A model generated the notes under the pieces. The model saw nothing but the letters and a program-made list of their open reading frames with translations, did not search any database and was not told the DNA's origin. A DNA stretch of 64,000 bases from Acanthacorydalis orientalis (lineage: Eukaryota; Arthropoda; Insecta; Megaloptera; Corydalidae). Every line of letters begins with the position of its first letter. The stretch's first letter is position 1. This document shows, one piece after another, positions 49,066 to 60,288 of the stretch. The stretch lies in the NCBI GenBank assembly GCA_034766995.1, contig CM068318.1:7942487-8006486 (forward strand), in the 5' to 3' direction. Position numbers and translations under genes: made by a program.

Positions 49066-50294
49066 CTGTAAACATTAGTTCGCTGTCTTTAAATTGATTC
49101 AATCATAACTCTGTTTTAAATTTAAATATTTTCTCGGCATTTTACGATTTTGAAATTCCAACCTTAACATTAAAAACGCTATATGTCTTGGCTAAACTGT
49201 TGGCATAACCTCACAAAACAGTAATGAACACGATGGCATCCGAAGAGCAACATATTAGACATTGCATACCTTTTGGATTCTTGTTAAAAAGAATGCTACC
49301 GATGTCACTGATTTGTTCAACTTTGAGGGAAGGTATTATGACGCATAAAACATGCAAAAAATAGTTCTTTTCGATTTATTAGATCGAAAAATTCCAAGAC
49401 AACTGAACAAATTTGATGACGAGGAGTTTGAACAGCTGTTAAGTGAAAACTACGTTCGAACTGAACAGAAACTCGCTCAAAAACACGATCCATCAAGAAA
49501 TTTTCTATTGTATACATCGCCTGAGAAAAATTTAAAAGCTTGCCAATGGATTCCACGTGAACTCAGACTAGAAAATAAAGAAAGTAGATGCGATACGGCT
49601 ATATCCTCGCTCATATGGTTTAAAAGGAAGGATTTTTTGCATAAAATCATAATCAGGGATGAAAAATGAGTTTTATATGACAATCTTAAGCTGTGAAAAT
49701 CATGGATTAAGCCTCAATAAACCAACGACTCCAAAACCAAATATCCTAGCCAAAAAAATATAATTGTGTATTTGGTTAGGGTAATTAAGGATGTGGAGTA
49801 TTATAAATTGATCGAATCTGATCAGACTGTAAATTTAGAGCGTTACTAACAACAGCTTATTCGCTTGTGTGACGAATTAGTGAGAAAAAGACTATTCACT
49901 GGCGAGGGAACAATGAAAATCATTTTACATGAAGACAAAGTTCTGCCGCACGTCAAAAAGAAAGTCGAGATATCAGAAAAGACTAAAGTTATTTGTTCAT
50001 TGGACTGGGAGGTTTTCCGTCATGCAGTACATTCACCAGACTTAACCCTGTCAGATTATTAGCTGGTCTCGTCTCTCCAGCACCACCTGGCTGATACACA
50101 TTTTAAAATAGAGAAAGAGATCTGGAAATACCACCATCTTTTTTCGACGTGAGATTCAACAGTTACCAGACAGATGAAGTAAAGTTATACGAAATAATGG
50201 AGGATAATTTTCTGATTTAAGAAATGTATCTCATTTTTTCATAAATAAGCATTCTTTTTCTATATAAAAGAGCACCGAATTAATTTGTACACCT
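49066..50294 (+). mobile_element. long copy of mariner family B
   Basis: About 1.23 kb, close to a normal mariner length. The left end (TGTAAACATTAGTTCGCTGT) and the right end in reverse (TGTACAAATTAATTCGGTGC) form degenerate terminal inverted repeats. It contains most of a transposase gene in pieces, so it serves here as the reference for the deleted copies. Frameshifts and stops rule out activity. Confidence 0.9.
49233..50230 (+). pseudogene. mariner transposase pseudogene (family B)
   Basis: The ATG at 49233 opens a 43-codon N-terminal piece (MASEEQHIRHC...). A frame change follows, then a piece with NKFDDEEFEQLLSENYVRTE (49412-49470), WIPRELRLENKES (49549-49587) and WFKRKDFLHKIIIRDEK with the first catalytic Asp (49617-49668). 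It continues after a stop with VLYDN, then the second-Asp region ILHEDKVLPHVKKKV (HEDK instead of the usual HDNA/HDNAR). LDWEVFRHAVHSPDLTLSDY follows with the third Asp near 50059, and after another stop LQHHLADTH. Spacing between the second and third Asp is about five residues longer than the family's 34. The wording is closest to mauritiana/cecropia-like mariners, but that placement is uncertain. Confidence 0.9.
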
Positions 50295-50639
50295 ATATTT
50301 CATATAAGCTAATCTGGATTTGATCGAAATTTCAAATTATTATTAAATAGAGTTTAATTAATATTGTATTTAAGTTTAAATATTAGCAGGATAGTTCAAA
50401 CAGTCATATCAACAGTTTATATGAATGCATATTTATAAAAATATAATACAACTGTCAAGAGTTCACTTCTTGTATTGAAAATCTATAAAAGAATCTATTA
50501 AAATATTTTTAAAATTATATATTTAATTCAGGTAAAGTATTTTCGGAAATGAAAACCCGTAATTCTATTTTTAAATATTCCTAGAATGTAACAGAACCAT
50601 TTACTGTAGAACAATATTTAAATATTCAATCCTGTTTAT

Positions 50640-50900
50640 GCATGCGTTACGTTTGTGTCTCAAGTGTAAAACATTAGAACTACTTTACACACGATGTGGA
50701 TATAGTTTTTACACGTAATCGATGAAATAGGGGAGTTCTGTTCGTGTAACTCTCTGTAATACCAGAGCGAAGCCATTAGTGGATTGAGATAACATTGTTG
50801 GCAATGGCAATTTTGTTCACGCGCCAACTACTATTTTGGAACTGGAATTTTGTCATTTAGATCAGGAAGTTAACAGCTCGGATATATGTTTTTTATATGC
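50640..50900. promoter_or_regulatory. candidate regulatory patch with SOX-like words
   Basis: A complex 260 bp patch. Around 50773-50820 it has CCATTAGTGG, then ACATTGTTGGCAATGGC, then ATTTTGTTC: three SOX-type ATTGT/CAATGG/TTGTTC cores within 30 bp next to a homeodomain-type core. Motif content alone is weak evidence. Confidence 0.25.
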
Positions 50901-52411
50901 AAAGTGGTACGTATAATGAAATAGTGCTACTTTCTCTATGATTTCGTACAAGTTCAGGCGATATATTTACGCTTATCATAAAACATGTTAATTATACTAA
51001 AATAGTTTATGGTGTAAATATTTAATAGAACAATTTAACGTACATATATTAATGTTATATTTTGATTTATGTCGTTTATATTTAAATAATATTTCATTCA
51101 TTCGTAGGAATAAATCTTTCCCTGGTGTCGATTTTATATACAAGATAAAATCTGAAGGATTATAGTAAATTATACAAACTGAAATGTTTTATTGATAATT
51201 GATTATTGCAGTGTTTAAAATATTTGAAACATTTAAATCTGGTAAAACGAATCTTTTCAATTAAAATTCTAATTCATTTCAATATTCGCATTGATAAATA
51301 TTATTTATTAAAAAAACAACCGAAGAAATAATTTGTTTTATATAGCAATAAATCAAATTCACAATATTTCAGAATGCCATTTTCTTAATTTACATTTGAA
51401 TATATTTAAAATAATTTCGTACCAATTAATCATTGGAAAAAAAGAATACTTTATATTTTATATTTAATTTCGGTAAAAATGAAGAAAATGCATTTATATT
51501 CATTAAAAATTATGTCATCGTCAAGTGATATTTATATTTTGATAATGTTTGTTATATATGATTAATTGATTTAAATATTTATACTACTTTCTAATATATT
51601 TTTTAAAGCTAGAAAAAAGAACACCAGTAGCCTCAATGAGTTAAATGAAATAATTATGAATAATGGGTACATTAGGGCATAAAAAATAACAATTTTTTAA
51701 CTGAATAAGCATTAAGAAAAATATTCATTTTTATTTCTTAACTAAGAAATCATTATTTTCAGTTCTTTTCTTTTTTTCAATTATGTAGATCATTCTACAA
51801 CTTAACACTCTGAATTTTACGGAATTATCATTGAAATGAATATAAATTACCAAATAAAAATGAACAATAACCATTTATTAAATATTTTTGTTCAGAAAAA
51901 AGTTTGCATTTTGTAAGGCGACTAAAAAATGCATTTGAGAAACTACAATAATAGTAAATTCATTTTATTAACAATCGAGTCAGTTGTATTTTTATTAGAA
52001 ATTCCAGAAAAACTTCAATTCTTCAATTATATTTTGAGATTATGTTAGATTCATTTAAGCCCCATTTTTATTTTTCTATTAAGCTTGTTAAACTATAATA
52101 TTATCTTTTTTATCCTATAAAGCTTTCCAATTTGATTTTCCAAACGTATTTTCAACATTAGAATTAAAACCAGTAAAATCGTTCAATAGAATAGAGTGTT
52201 ATAGGGATTAGTCTGGAATATAATCACTGTTGATCTCATCAAATCTGAAGATAATTGCGTTTATTCTCATTTTCTCGTTATTTCTATTTAAAGGGAATTT
52301 TTTATTGTAAATTACGCAATATCTACTAAAATTGAAGTTTTCTAGTTAAAGACACATTTAACATTTTTTTTAATTATAAAATATGAATCTCTTAGCGATT
52401 ATTTATTATTC
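50901..52411. other. AT-rich non-coding stretch
   Basis: Nothing recognised. Confidence 0.5.
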
Positions 52412-52901
52412 GGTATACAAATTAATTCGGTGCCTTTTTGTGGAAAATGAATGTTTAAGGAAAAATTGAATACATTTCAGTCTTTAAACTATCCTCCATT
52501 ATTTTATATAACTTTACTCTATTTGTCGGGTAACTGACGAATCCCTTGTCAAAAAAAGATAGCGGTTTTGAGCCGATAGAGTTAATGCATTTCCAAACTT
52601 GTCTTTTTGTATATTTAATGGGTCGCACCTTCTTTCAAAGCTGAACTGAAATCATTTCCGCGGATAGGTCACATTTTTTCAACTTGAATGCGAAAAGTAT
52701 ACAATGCCTAATATACTATTTTTCTGACGCCATTTTGTTCACTACTGTTTTGTGACGTTATGCCAATTACTTGAACAAAAGTGTAAAGTATTATTAAATG
52801 TTAAAGTTGACACTTCAAAATCCTAAAACGGTGAGAAAATATTTTAATTTAAAACAGAGTTATGTTTGCTTCAATTTAAAGGCACGAAAATAAATTGCGA
52901 A
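52412..52901 (-). mobile_element. internally deleted mariner (family B)
   Basis: About 490 bp in minus orientation. The left end is the 3' terminal repeat in reverse (GGTATACAAATTAATTCGGT). The tail (GTCGGGTAACTGACGAATCC at 52525-52544), the shared deletion junction (52591-52620), the start region (GACGCCATTTTGTTCACTAC) and the leader (AAAACAGAGTTATG) follow, then a decayed 5' end (GGCACGAAAATAAATTG). Confidence 0.9.
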
Positions 52902-54837
52902 AGAGAATGTATTACCAAATGAATTTTGTTCTAATATTAAAAAATGAATTTTATTTAACTAATAATAATACTGAGATTGAAAAAGATATTCTATGAAATA
53001 AAAATTCAAGAAACCATAGAATTACATAAAATAATTCTGTAGGTGTTCTTCTTGGCGGATCACATGAGTTTCTGTTCTTCAATCCTAGTTTTTGCAATAT
53101 TTAAATAGACTTAGGAGTGTCTAAAACCTTTCTGCAGATAAGTAAAGTACATAAACTAGTAGCAGAAGATAGAAACTCAAGTAATATAAAAATACGAAGA
53201 CTATCAGATCAATCAACGGGATTACAGTTTAAAAAAACTTACAAATACATTTCACACATGATATCATTTTTACATATCGTCAATTTTTGAACTATCGGAA
53301 AATATTCTAAATCAAACAAGAAAAATAAGGTTAGTGTATTTTAAATAATTTTAATTTTTTTAATGTTCATAATCTTTTTTTGGAATTTAAGTACCAATAA
53401 TATAATAATTTAATCAATATGGAAAGGAGTACTTTCCTTCGTTGCAGATGAACATTTCCATTTAACCTTTTTATTTAATTACGTAACTTTAGAGCGTTGG
53501 GTAATTTGAAACTTGATATTATCCACACATAGGCGAAACCTTTTCTGATAATAAAATTTTGAAGCGAAATTGTGAATGCATATTTTTATCTTCATTTATA
53601 AACTCGTGTTAGTTGTGCATGTAAATTATTTTTTTTTACTAGATAGAAAATTTTAATACATGCATACGTAGAGGTAATAAGAAATTCATTTAAGATTAAT
53701 TAATACCATGCATTTTCTTTTATACAAAATTACTTGCTAGAAATCTGTCTGTTAGTAATTAAAACTAAATTGCATGAAAAAACTTATAACATAAATCATT
53801 TTACTATGAATGTTTTATTAAAATTGATTACACTTATATATTTTAATAAATCACTCGATTTTAGAATTTAATTTATTCTCTACAATAAGAGCATTTAAAT
53901 TTACAAAGATTGATGTTCTGATATTTAATTAGGAAAAATATACGAAAAAGGAGAAAAAAATGCATAATTAGAAAACACGTTTCATGAAGAAAACATGTAA
54001 AGGAATCGCATAAAATTATTACATGCACGAAAACAATATTCGCATCCGAACTCGCGCCGTATCGATTACATCAGTAGATCAATGTGTGTTCTCTCAATAA
54101 ATGTTTTTCTTCCTCTCATTTTTTCCTCCACCACTCATTTCATTCACGAAGAAAATTGCGAAACGCTCGTCAGCAAAAAGAATCACGGTATAAAAGAGAC
54201 AAAAATGAGCTCATATACGTGAAATGTGATTGATGAGGTTTAAAAACATTCAAGAATATAGAATAGCTTTTTGAAGGAAGGGTAACACGAGAAAAAAGTT
54301 CGATAAATAAGAAAAGTCATCGTTATTAGCGAAATTAATGGCGTAAGATTTTTTTTCTTGACGGTATGTTTCGACCCTCGGGTTAGAAAGGGAGAGATAA
54401 TGGCATGGCACGAAAGTCATTTTTTATAGACATACTTATTTGATAGATGTAGACGTAATTTTTAGAGAAACTGATATACATATCTATATATCATATAGAC
54501 AATAATATATATATATATATTATATATCAGTATTTATCTACAAACATAAAATCAACTTTTCATCCACTTCCATAACATCTTTTTATTATTTGAAACATAA
54601 AACATTAAAATTTCTTGTCTATAAATATTCTTTTTTCAAGTTGACACAATTCTACTAAAACTGTAAATAATTAAATTACTGCTTATTCAAAATAATTAAA
54701 TTATTTTGTATTTAAAACGAAATCTATACTTATTTTTAACAATTTGCCTAATACAATAAAAAATATATAATAAATGGAAGAAAAACATTTTATTTCAATT
54801 GATTTTTTTGTTTTTCTTCGTATAAAAAATAAATAAA
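52902..54837. other. AT-rich non-coding stretch
   Basis: Filler. The patch 54020-54240 has somewhat higher complexity and 54480-54530 has short TA runs. No gene recognised. Confidence 0.5.
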
Positions 54838-54841
54838 CATA

Positions 54842-54875
<34 letters not shown>
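54838..54875. repeat. (TA)n microsatellite, interrupted
   Basis: About 38 bp of TA with G and C interruptions. Confidence 0.93.
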
Positions 54876-56036
54876 ATCACACAATTGGAGTAAATGTTTA
54901 AAGTATTTTTACAGTTGCAATATTTAAAAGTTTATTCCAAATTTTGAAATGTCACTGTTTCAAAATAAGACACAAGCTAATTAATGTATTGAAAAGAATA
55001 CCTTTCAAATAAAAATGTAAATGAATTTTCTAAACGATCTTTTATTAGTTTCATGATTTTGATACGGTAAAACAATGTGTAATTAATTATAATAAAACGT
55101 AAGCATATAATTTGAAATGACTCAGCAAAATATTTACATTAATTAAACTTAATGTTGCTGTGAAACGCTGAAAAGATTTTCCCAATTACATCATTCACTG
55201 TAATACTTTCACTTGGTTTTCTATAGAAATGTACCAAAAAAAGAAGGGATAAATAATATATATATATATACATATAATAATCTTTTTAATGTGACATACG
55301 TTACAAATAAAATCCAACCTCACTATGTACTGGTAAGAAGTCGTTATATTAACTGTTCAGCCACGACCGCTTTTATACACTTTAAATGGGACAGTATTAC
55401 CATTTTAATCAACATTTTAGATGAAAAAGTGTTCAAATGTATGTGAACGAGTGTCATCATGTGCGTGCATGCATGCTAGTAAAAAATATACAGGAAACGT
55501 GATTATAAATCGACTGAGACTAAATAGGAATTAAGTACATTCTAAATAACGTTTCCATAAAGCGTACGACTATTACATGCGTTTAAGTAGATAATAAATG
55601 ACACATTCTTTTCATGTAGTGGCAACAGCTAGTGCACGACATTTCCATAATATTGAAACTAGCTTCGCCGTGAGCTTACACAACATGTTCACATAGAGAG
55701 CAGCTGTTTGCCCAACCCATTTTCCGGAGGAGTAGTCTCATGACTCAGAAAGATATTCTGCGGTCGCTGTGGTCGCGCGTCGTAAAATCAGCTTCCGTTT
55801 CACTTCCGCTTTACCGCGACCCCACGTTACATAAACGTACTGTGTTCCGCACATGTACGAAACATATTCTCAACACTATGGTGTACTATATTGGTGTGGC
55901 TTGTGTGAGCATCACAATGTTATGGGCAGACCATTGTTCGTTATTAATATAAAACATGGCGTTCCATTTCGAAATTCGCCCGTTTATTATGAAAGAAATC
56001 ATCGCAGCCGGATTTTACTCTCATATATATTTTTGA

Positions 56037-56037
<1 letters not shown>
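54876..56037. other. non-coding stretch with a complex patch at 55600-55990
   Basis: 55600-55990 carries CG dinucleotides and a 70-codon frame (55740-55952, plus) with no recognised domain. A short TA run lies at 55257-55274. Confidence 0.4.
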
Positions 56038-56103
<66 letters not shown>

Positions 56104-56105
56104 TT
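56038..56105. repeat. (TA)n microsatellite
   Basis: About 68 bp with isolated C. Confidence 0.96.
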
Positions 56106-56149
56106 TACATATACTATATCACGTTATTCATTGTTTGTATCATACTATC

Positions 56150-56152
<3 letters not shown>

Positions 56153-56188
<36 letters not shown>
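56153..56188. repeat. (TA)n microsatellite
   Basis: TA run of about 36 bp. Confidence 0.95.
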
Positions 56189-56192
<4 letters not shown>

Positions 56193-56661
56193 AGAATTTG
56201 TGAAAAATTCATTCATTTCATCAAAACAACCTGTGCATTACTACCTCTAATAATAATACGAAAACATTTTTGAAATGTATGTATTTTTTACATTAGTACA
56301 GACATCATTTTCCAGTTTATATTATACATGAATAATAAATGTTCATTTCAATGTAAAATATTTCATACAATATACTAAATGTGAATAAGTTATATACAAA
56401 AAGTATTTATTACACGACGATTTACTATCTGAAAAAGCATATACGAATAATTTATATGATTTATATTGAATACATTTATGTATTGTTTGAAAATAAAATC
56501 GTACATGAAATGTCAAAATTTCGTATGGTCGTATTGTAATATAAAGTAATTATTTTTATATGAAACGTAAAACAGTGACAAATATACTTTATTTATTAAT
56601 ATATTTTTATTTGTGTAAAATATATTTTTCGAAGGTAGTAAAATTTCAATTACAAAATTGA

Positions 56662-57356
56662 CCCTTTGCACTATGAGGTCACCTCTAACCTGACACTATT
56701 TTTCCATAGAATTCTTGAGTCACGTCTGACGTGACACTTCATATAGTTAATAAAATAAATCAGAAGGAAATAGTTTTATTCAAAAAATCTATAAAATGTT
56801 GGAGATTTTTATTCTTTTCGGGTCTAGAAGTCTGCTTTATTAATTCATATATTTTATATAAAACACACCGCAAAAGATGAAATATCATACCCATAAAACA
56901 TAAAAATTTTATTCGCAAACTAGTAGAGTCACTTGTGGAAAATTTTCGATAATTTGCAAAATATTGAGAAAACCCCTTAACATCAGACCAGGAAAATTGG
57001 TTAGATGGTAGATTACATATAATAACAGGAGATCCCCAAGGCAAACATAATGACAGCTTGGTCAAATCGTAAAACAAAACGTGAAAGGCAAACAACAGTA
57101 TACTTTTATGAAACTTGCGACAGGACGCCATTTTTACATATAGTAAATTGTTTTAAAAAGTATCATTCTTTAAAAAATATAAATAAAAATAAACTAAATA
57201 TTTGTATTTTGACATTATGCATTCTTTATGGACATTCGTTTTGTTCATAAAGAACTGCAAGCAATTCCTTCATACCTAAGATGAGATATCAAAACCAGAA
57301 ATATTAAATCAGAGTTGGCCGAGAACAAACTGGGAAAACAATTGCAGTGTAAAGAG
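56662..57356 (+). mobile_element. piggyBac-like element, internally deleted
   Basis: A 695 bp relic. The left end starts CCCTTTGCACTATGAGG after TTGA (a decayed TTAA). The right end in reverse starts CTCTTTACACTGCAAT and is followed by TAAA. Inside the left end, the sub-terminal words GAGGTCACCTCT.ACCTGACACT and GAGTCACGTCTGACGTGACACT look like the internal repeats common in piggyBac elements. The interior keeps only the C-terminal part of a transposase. Confidence 0.75.
56790..57190 (+). pseudogene. piggyBac transposase C-terminus, pseudogene
   Basis: Plus-strand pieces in changing frames resemble the end of piggyBac transposases. LDGRLHIITGDPQGK (57003-57047) resembles the RL.GRH...P conserved stretch just before the cysteine-rich tail. 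WSNRKTKRERQTTVYFYETC then DRTPFLHIVNCFKKYHSLKN (57056-57175) matches the tail pattern C-x-x-C...LH...CF..YH, though one expected Cys is Tyr here. The DDD catalytic core is absent. An antisense frame of 123 codons covers the same bases and is a shadow. Confidence 0.75.
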
Positions 57357-57643
57357 TAAAAATGCATTATTCATTTCTTTTAATAATTTATCCACATATC
57401 CAACTATTTGCAATATTTTTTATACCGACATATCTTATTTTAGTTTAATCACAAACCATCTGGTTAGCATAGAAAGGAAATAAATTTCATTGATATTATA
57501 ATTTTTAAATTTGTCAATTATTTGAAAATCATATTGTGATTTGTGAAGTGAAAAATAAATTCGTTTATGTAAATTTACAATATCTTGTAAAATATTCTCA
57601 AGTCTGATAGTTTACTTTAATGACTTGTACTGATACTAAAATA

Positions 57644-57646
<3 letters not shown>

Positions 57647-57687
<41 letters not shown>
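57647..57687. repeat. (TA)n microsatellite
   Basis: TA run of about 41 bp. Confidence 0.95.
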
Positions 57688-57690
<3 letters not shown>

Positions 57691-58335
57691 ATCAGTATAA
57701 AATAAAAATATTTATTTCATTACACATTCAATAAATCAAAAAAATACTATTAGTATTATAAATACATACCTCTATTTCAATACGCCTGACTAACCCAACC
57801 GTCTAGAACATCAAATCAATGACAGGGTTATAAGTCTATGCAACACAAACACTGACCACGTGTTCAACTTTAAACTATTATAAATAAAATATAAAAACAT
57901 GTACCGATAAAATACAAAAACTAGTTAAATGTACACTGACTTAGTTGCAAATTTCGTTACAAAAACTGTGCGTGTTTATCATGCAACCAATAATAAAAAT
58001 AACATATACCTCACTGACAATTCACATGCACCGGTTTATTCTACTCGACAAAATCTAATCAAAGGTCAAGGCATGCGCACTATGAAATTAATCGAAATTA
58101 ATTTACAACACTAGCTATGATAAAATTATTTCTATGAAATGCATAATGCAGTAAAGGTATAGACAGTGTCTCTCTTTCTCTTATTTAATTAATTATATTT
58201 ATAGATATATTAAATTTAGTTTTGTCTTTGAAAATGTTATTGTATCATAAATTATTTTCGATTGAGACATATCAGGTGTTGCAAATATTTATGGATTATA
58301 CAATATAACACAGCCTATCTACATGAGGAAGTTAA

Positions 58336-58346
58336 TAAATAAATAA

Positions 58347-58389
<43 letters not shown>
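58336..58389. repeat. (AAAT)n/(TA)n compound microsatellite
   Basis: Short AAAT run passing into about 40 bp of TA, ending directly at the next mariner fragment. Confidence 0.95.
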
Positions 58390-58392
<3 letters not shown>

Positions 58393-58565
58393 AAGCAGTA
58401 TTTTTTTATCTATAGGGTTTGTATTAAAGCTATTTTTCTACACAATCCCCGATTATTTCTATATACTCAGCCTAACACTTAATGAGTTTCTGAATTTCTA
58501 AAAAAAAAACGTTTTGGTTTTTTGCACAGCCACTCTTACACCGTATTGATAGACTGAAAGGAATT
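58390..58565 (-). pseudogene. mariner C-terminal fragment, minus strand
   Basis: Minus-strand translation gives EWLCKKPKRFF, then after a frame change EIQKLIKC.AEYIEIIGDCVEK and a stop. This fits the end of SETMAR-like mariner transposases (a WL..QPK.FF....I.KL...W..CIE..GDYVEK pattern). The region past the stop runs to the (TA)n tract, where the element's end should lie. Confidence 0.65.
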
Positions 58566-58589
58566 TTAATTCTGTTTCGTTTAGTTACC

Positions 58590-59062
58590 ATTCATGAGAT
58601 TAAGGTCCATCATTACGAACCAGAGAATGATTGGAAAAGTTTGATGTGGAAGTAAACCTCATCGCCAGTACCATAAAAGTCAATATACAGGTTTCTAAAG
58701 GAAAATTAATAATGACAATTTTTATAATGGAAAGTTACATTTTAATTTGTTCATTGTTTAAAGATAAAACAATAAATAATAACAATTTCTATGAACTTTG
58801 TAGGAACTGAAGCCAAAAACCAATTCGAAAATTTTGTGAATTCTTCAACCAGCCCCATTAGTTTCGAGTTAGCACCAACTGAATTCCACTTTGTTGAGGT
58901 ATTAAAAGAAGAATTGAGAGAACAATCGTTTATTTTTAATGATAAGCTAATTAAAACAGTTTATGAGCGGCTTGGTAAAAGAGAAAAAAAAATCCAGAAA
59001 TTATAAACCTTTAGATTGAGTGCATAGAACTTATGAAAGATTTTGTAGAGGAAGATCATTGA
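58590..59062 (+). pseudogene. mariner transposase fragments, plus strand, internally deleted
   Basis: VTIHEIKVHHYEPENDWKSL (58587-58646) matches the first-catalytic-Asp block of SETMAR-like mariners (VTGDETWVHHYEPE pattern). The Asp itself is His-Glu-Ile here, so lost. About 150 bp later SFELAPTEFHFVEVLKEELR (58862-58921) matches the SPDLAPSDFHLF...L block, with the third Asp replaced by Glu (PTEF). IECIELMKDFVEEDH and a stop at 59060-59062 match the C-terminus. The second-Asp region is missing. Confidence 0.75.
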
Positions 59063-59350
59063 TAAAAAATCTTGTTTGTAGAATAAAGTTTAGTTTAATT
59101 CTTATATGTTTTTTTTCTATTTGATTTGGTCTCTATATATGATCTGATATTAAATTATACATACAAGATAAAAAACGACAATAAATTAATATAACTCTAT
59201 CCACTGAACAGATTCTTATTCTTGACTGCATGAACAATTATATTCTCTTCTTACAAAATAATTATAATTTAATTCATTTATTATGATGGAAAGTGAGTTT
59301 AGACAGAAATGGTAATAAATTCTGAGCATTAAGAATAAATATAAATAAAC

Positions 59351-59354
<4 letters not shown>

Positions 59355-59388
<34 letters not shown>
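59355..59388. repeat. (TA)n microsatellite
   Basis: TA run of about 34 bp. Confidence 0.95.
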
Positions 59389-59389
<1 letters not shown>

Positions 59390-59805
59390 CTTCATGGTAA
59401 CTGAATGGAACCACTATGTTGTATTTCTTTTCTGATAACATAATGCAGATATACTTGAAACACTCGATATTTTCCTGTATACCAATATTCTTTTATATTT
59501 ACTCAACACATTTAAATATTATCAATACTGAGTTTTTTTAACCTGAGGTAAAATAATGAAAAATTTAATTAGATTAACAATATTGATTATATGAAACATT
59601 CTGACACAAAGGAAATATTGTCATGATCCCCACTTCACATGACCATATCACCACAGAAAAAAAAGATTACAGTCGATTAATAACAAATAATTAATATTTA
59701 TCACACCAACATTTCCACATCAGTAATACATTTTACAAATATGAAAAAATATTAATCAAATCATTAATTAATTTTTAATACAGTATTTAATGTTTATTTT
59801 ACATC

Positions 59806-59808
<3 letters not shown>

Positions 59809-59842
<34 letters not shown>
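59809..59842. repeat. (TA)n microsatellite
   Basis: TA run of about 34 bp. Confidence 0.95.
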
Positions 59843-59844
<2 letters not shown>

Positions 59845-59903
59845 AAAAATATTAATAAGTTCTTAAATCTCTTTGAACATAATGATTTACATTTTCATAA
59901 TTA

Positions 59904-59953
59904 AATTCCTAATTAATGTTTATAATTACATTTATAAACATTAATTAGGAATT
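59904..59953. repeat. perfect 22 bp inverted repeat with 6-base loop
   Basis: Left arm 59904-59925 (starting AATTCCTAATTAATG) pairs without mismatch with right arm 59932-59953 around the loop TTACAT. The spacer to the following (TA)n tract is 25 bp. Confidence 0.97.
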
Positions 59954-59976
59954 AGGAAAATTTAATTCAAGTATAG

Positions 59977-59978
<2 letters not shown>

Positions 59979-60035
<57 letters not shown>
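59979..60035. repeat. (TA)n microsatellite
   Basis: Pure TA of about 57 bp. Confidence 0.97.
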
Positions 60036-60040
<5 letters not shown>

Positions 60041-60237
60041 TGTGTATCTATCCTGAGCACGTTTTCATAATATATAAACAAAAACAATATTTATAACTCA
60101 TATAAAATATAAAAATTCAATAGCCTGTATAAAATACAACACGTATAGAAAATAATATAATACGATAAAATGGAAAATATATTTGATATTCAGCACAATC
60201 GGATTTTCCCCAAAGCATAAAGAATATTTTGTATATG

Positions 60238-60243
<6 letters not shown>

Positions 60244-60287
<44 letters not shown>
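60244..60287. repeat. (TA)n microsatellite
   Basis: TA run of about 44 bp, after a short GTACATGT palindrome. Confidence 0.96.

Positions 60288-60288
<1 letters not shown>

Noticed and set aside
49317..49683. Minus-strand frames of 68-79 codons over the long mariner
   Set aside because: Antisense shadows of the transposase pseudogene.
56760..57131. Minus-strand frame of 123 codons
   Set aside because: It lies antisense to the piggyBac transposase relic, whose plus-strand similarity is clear.
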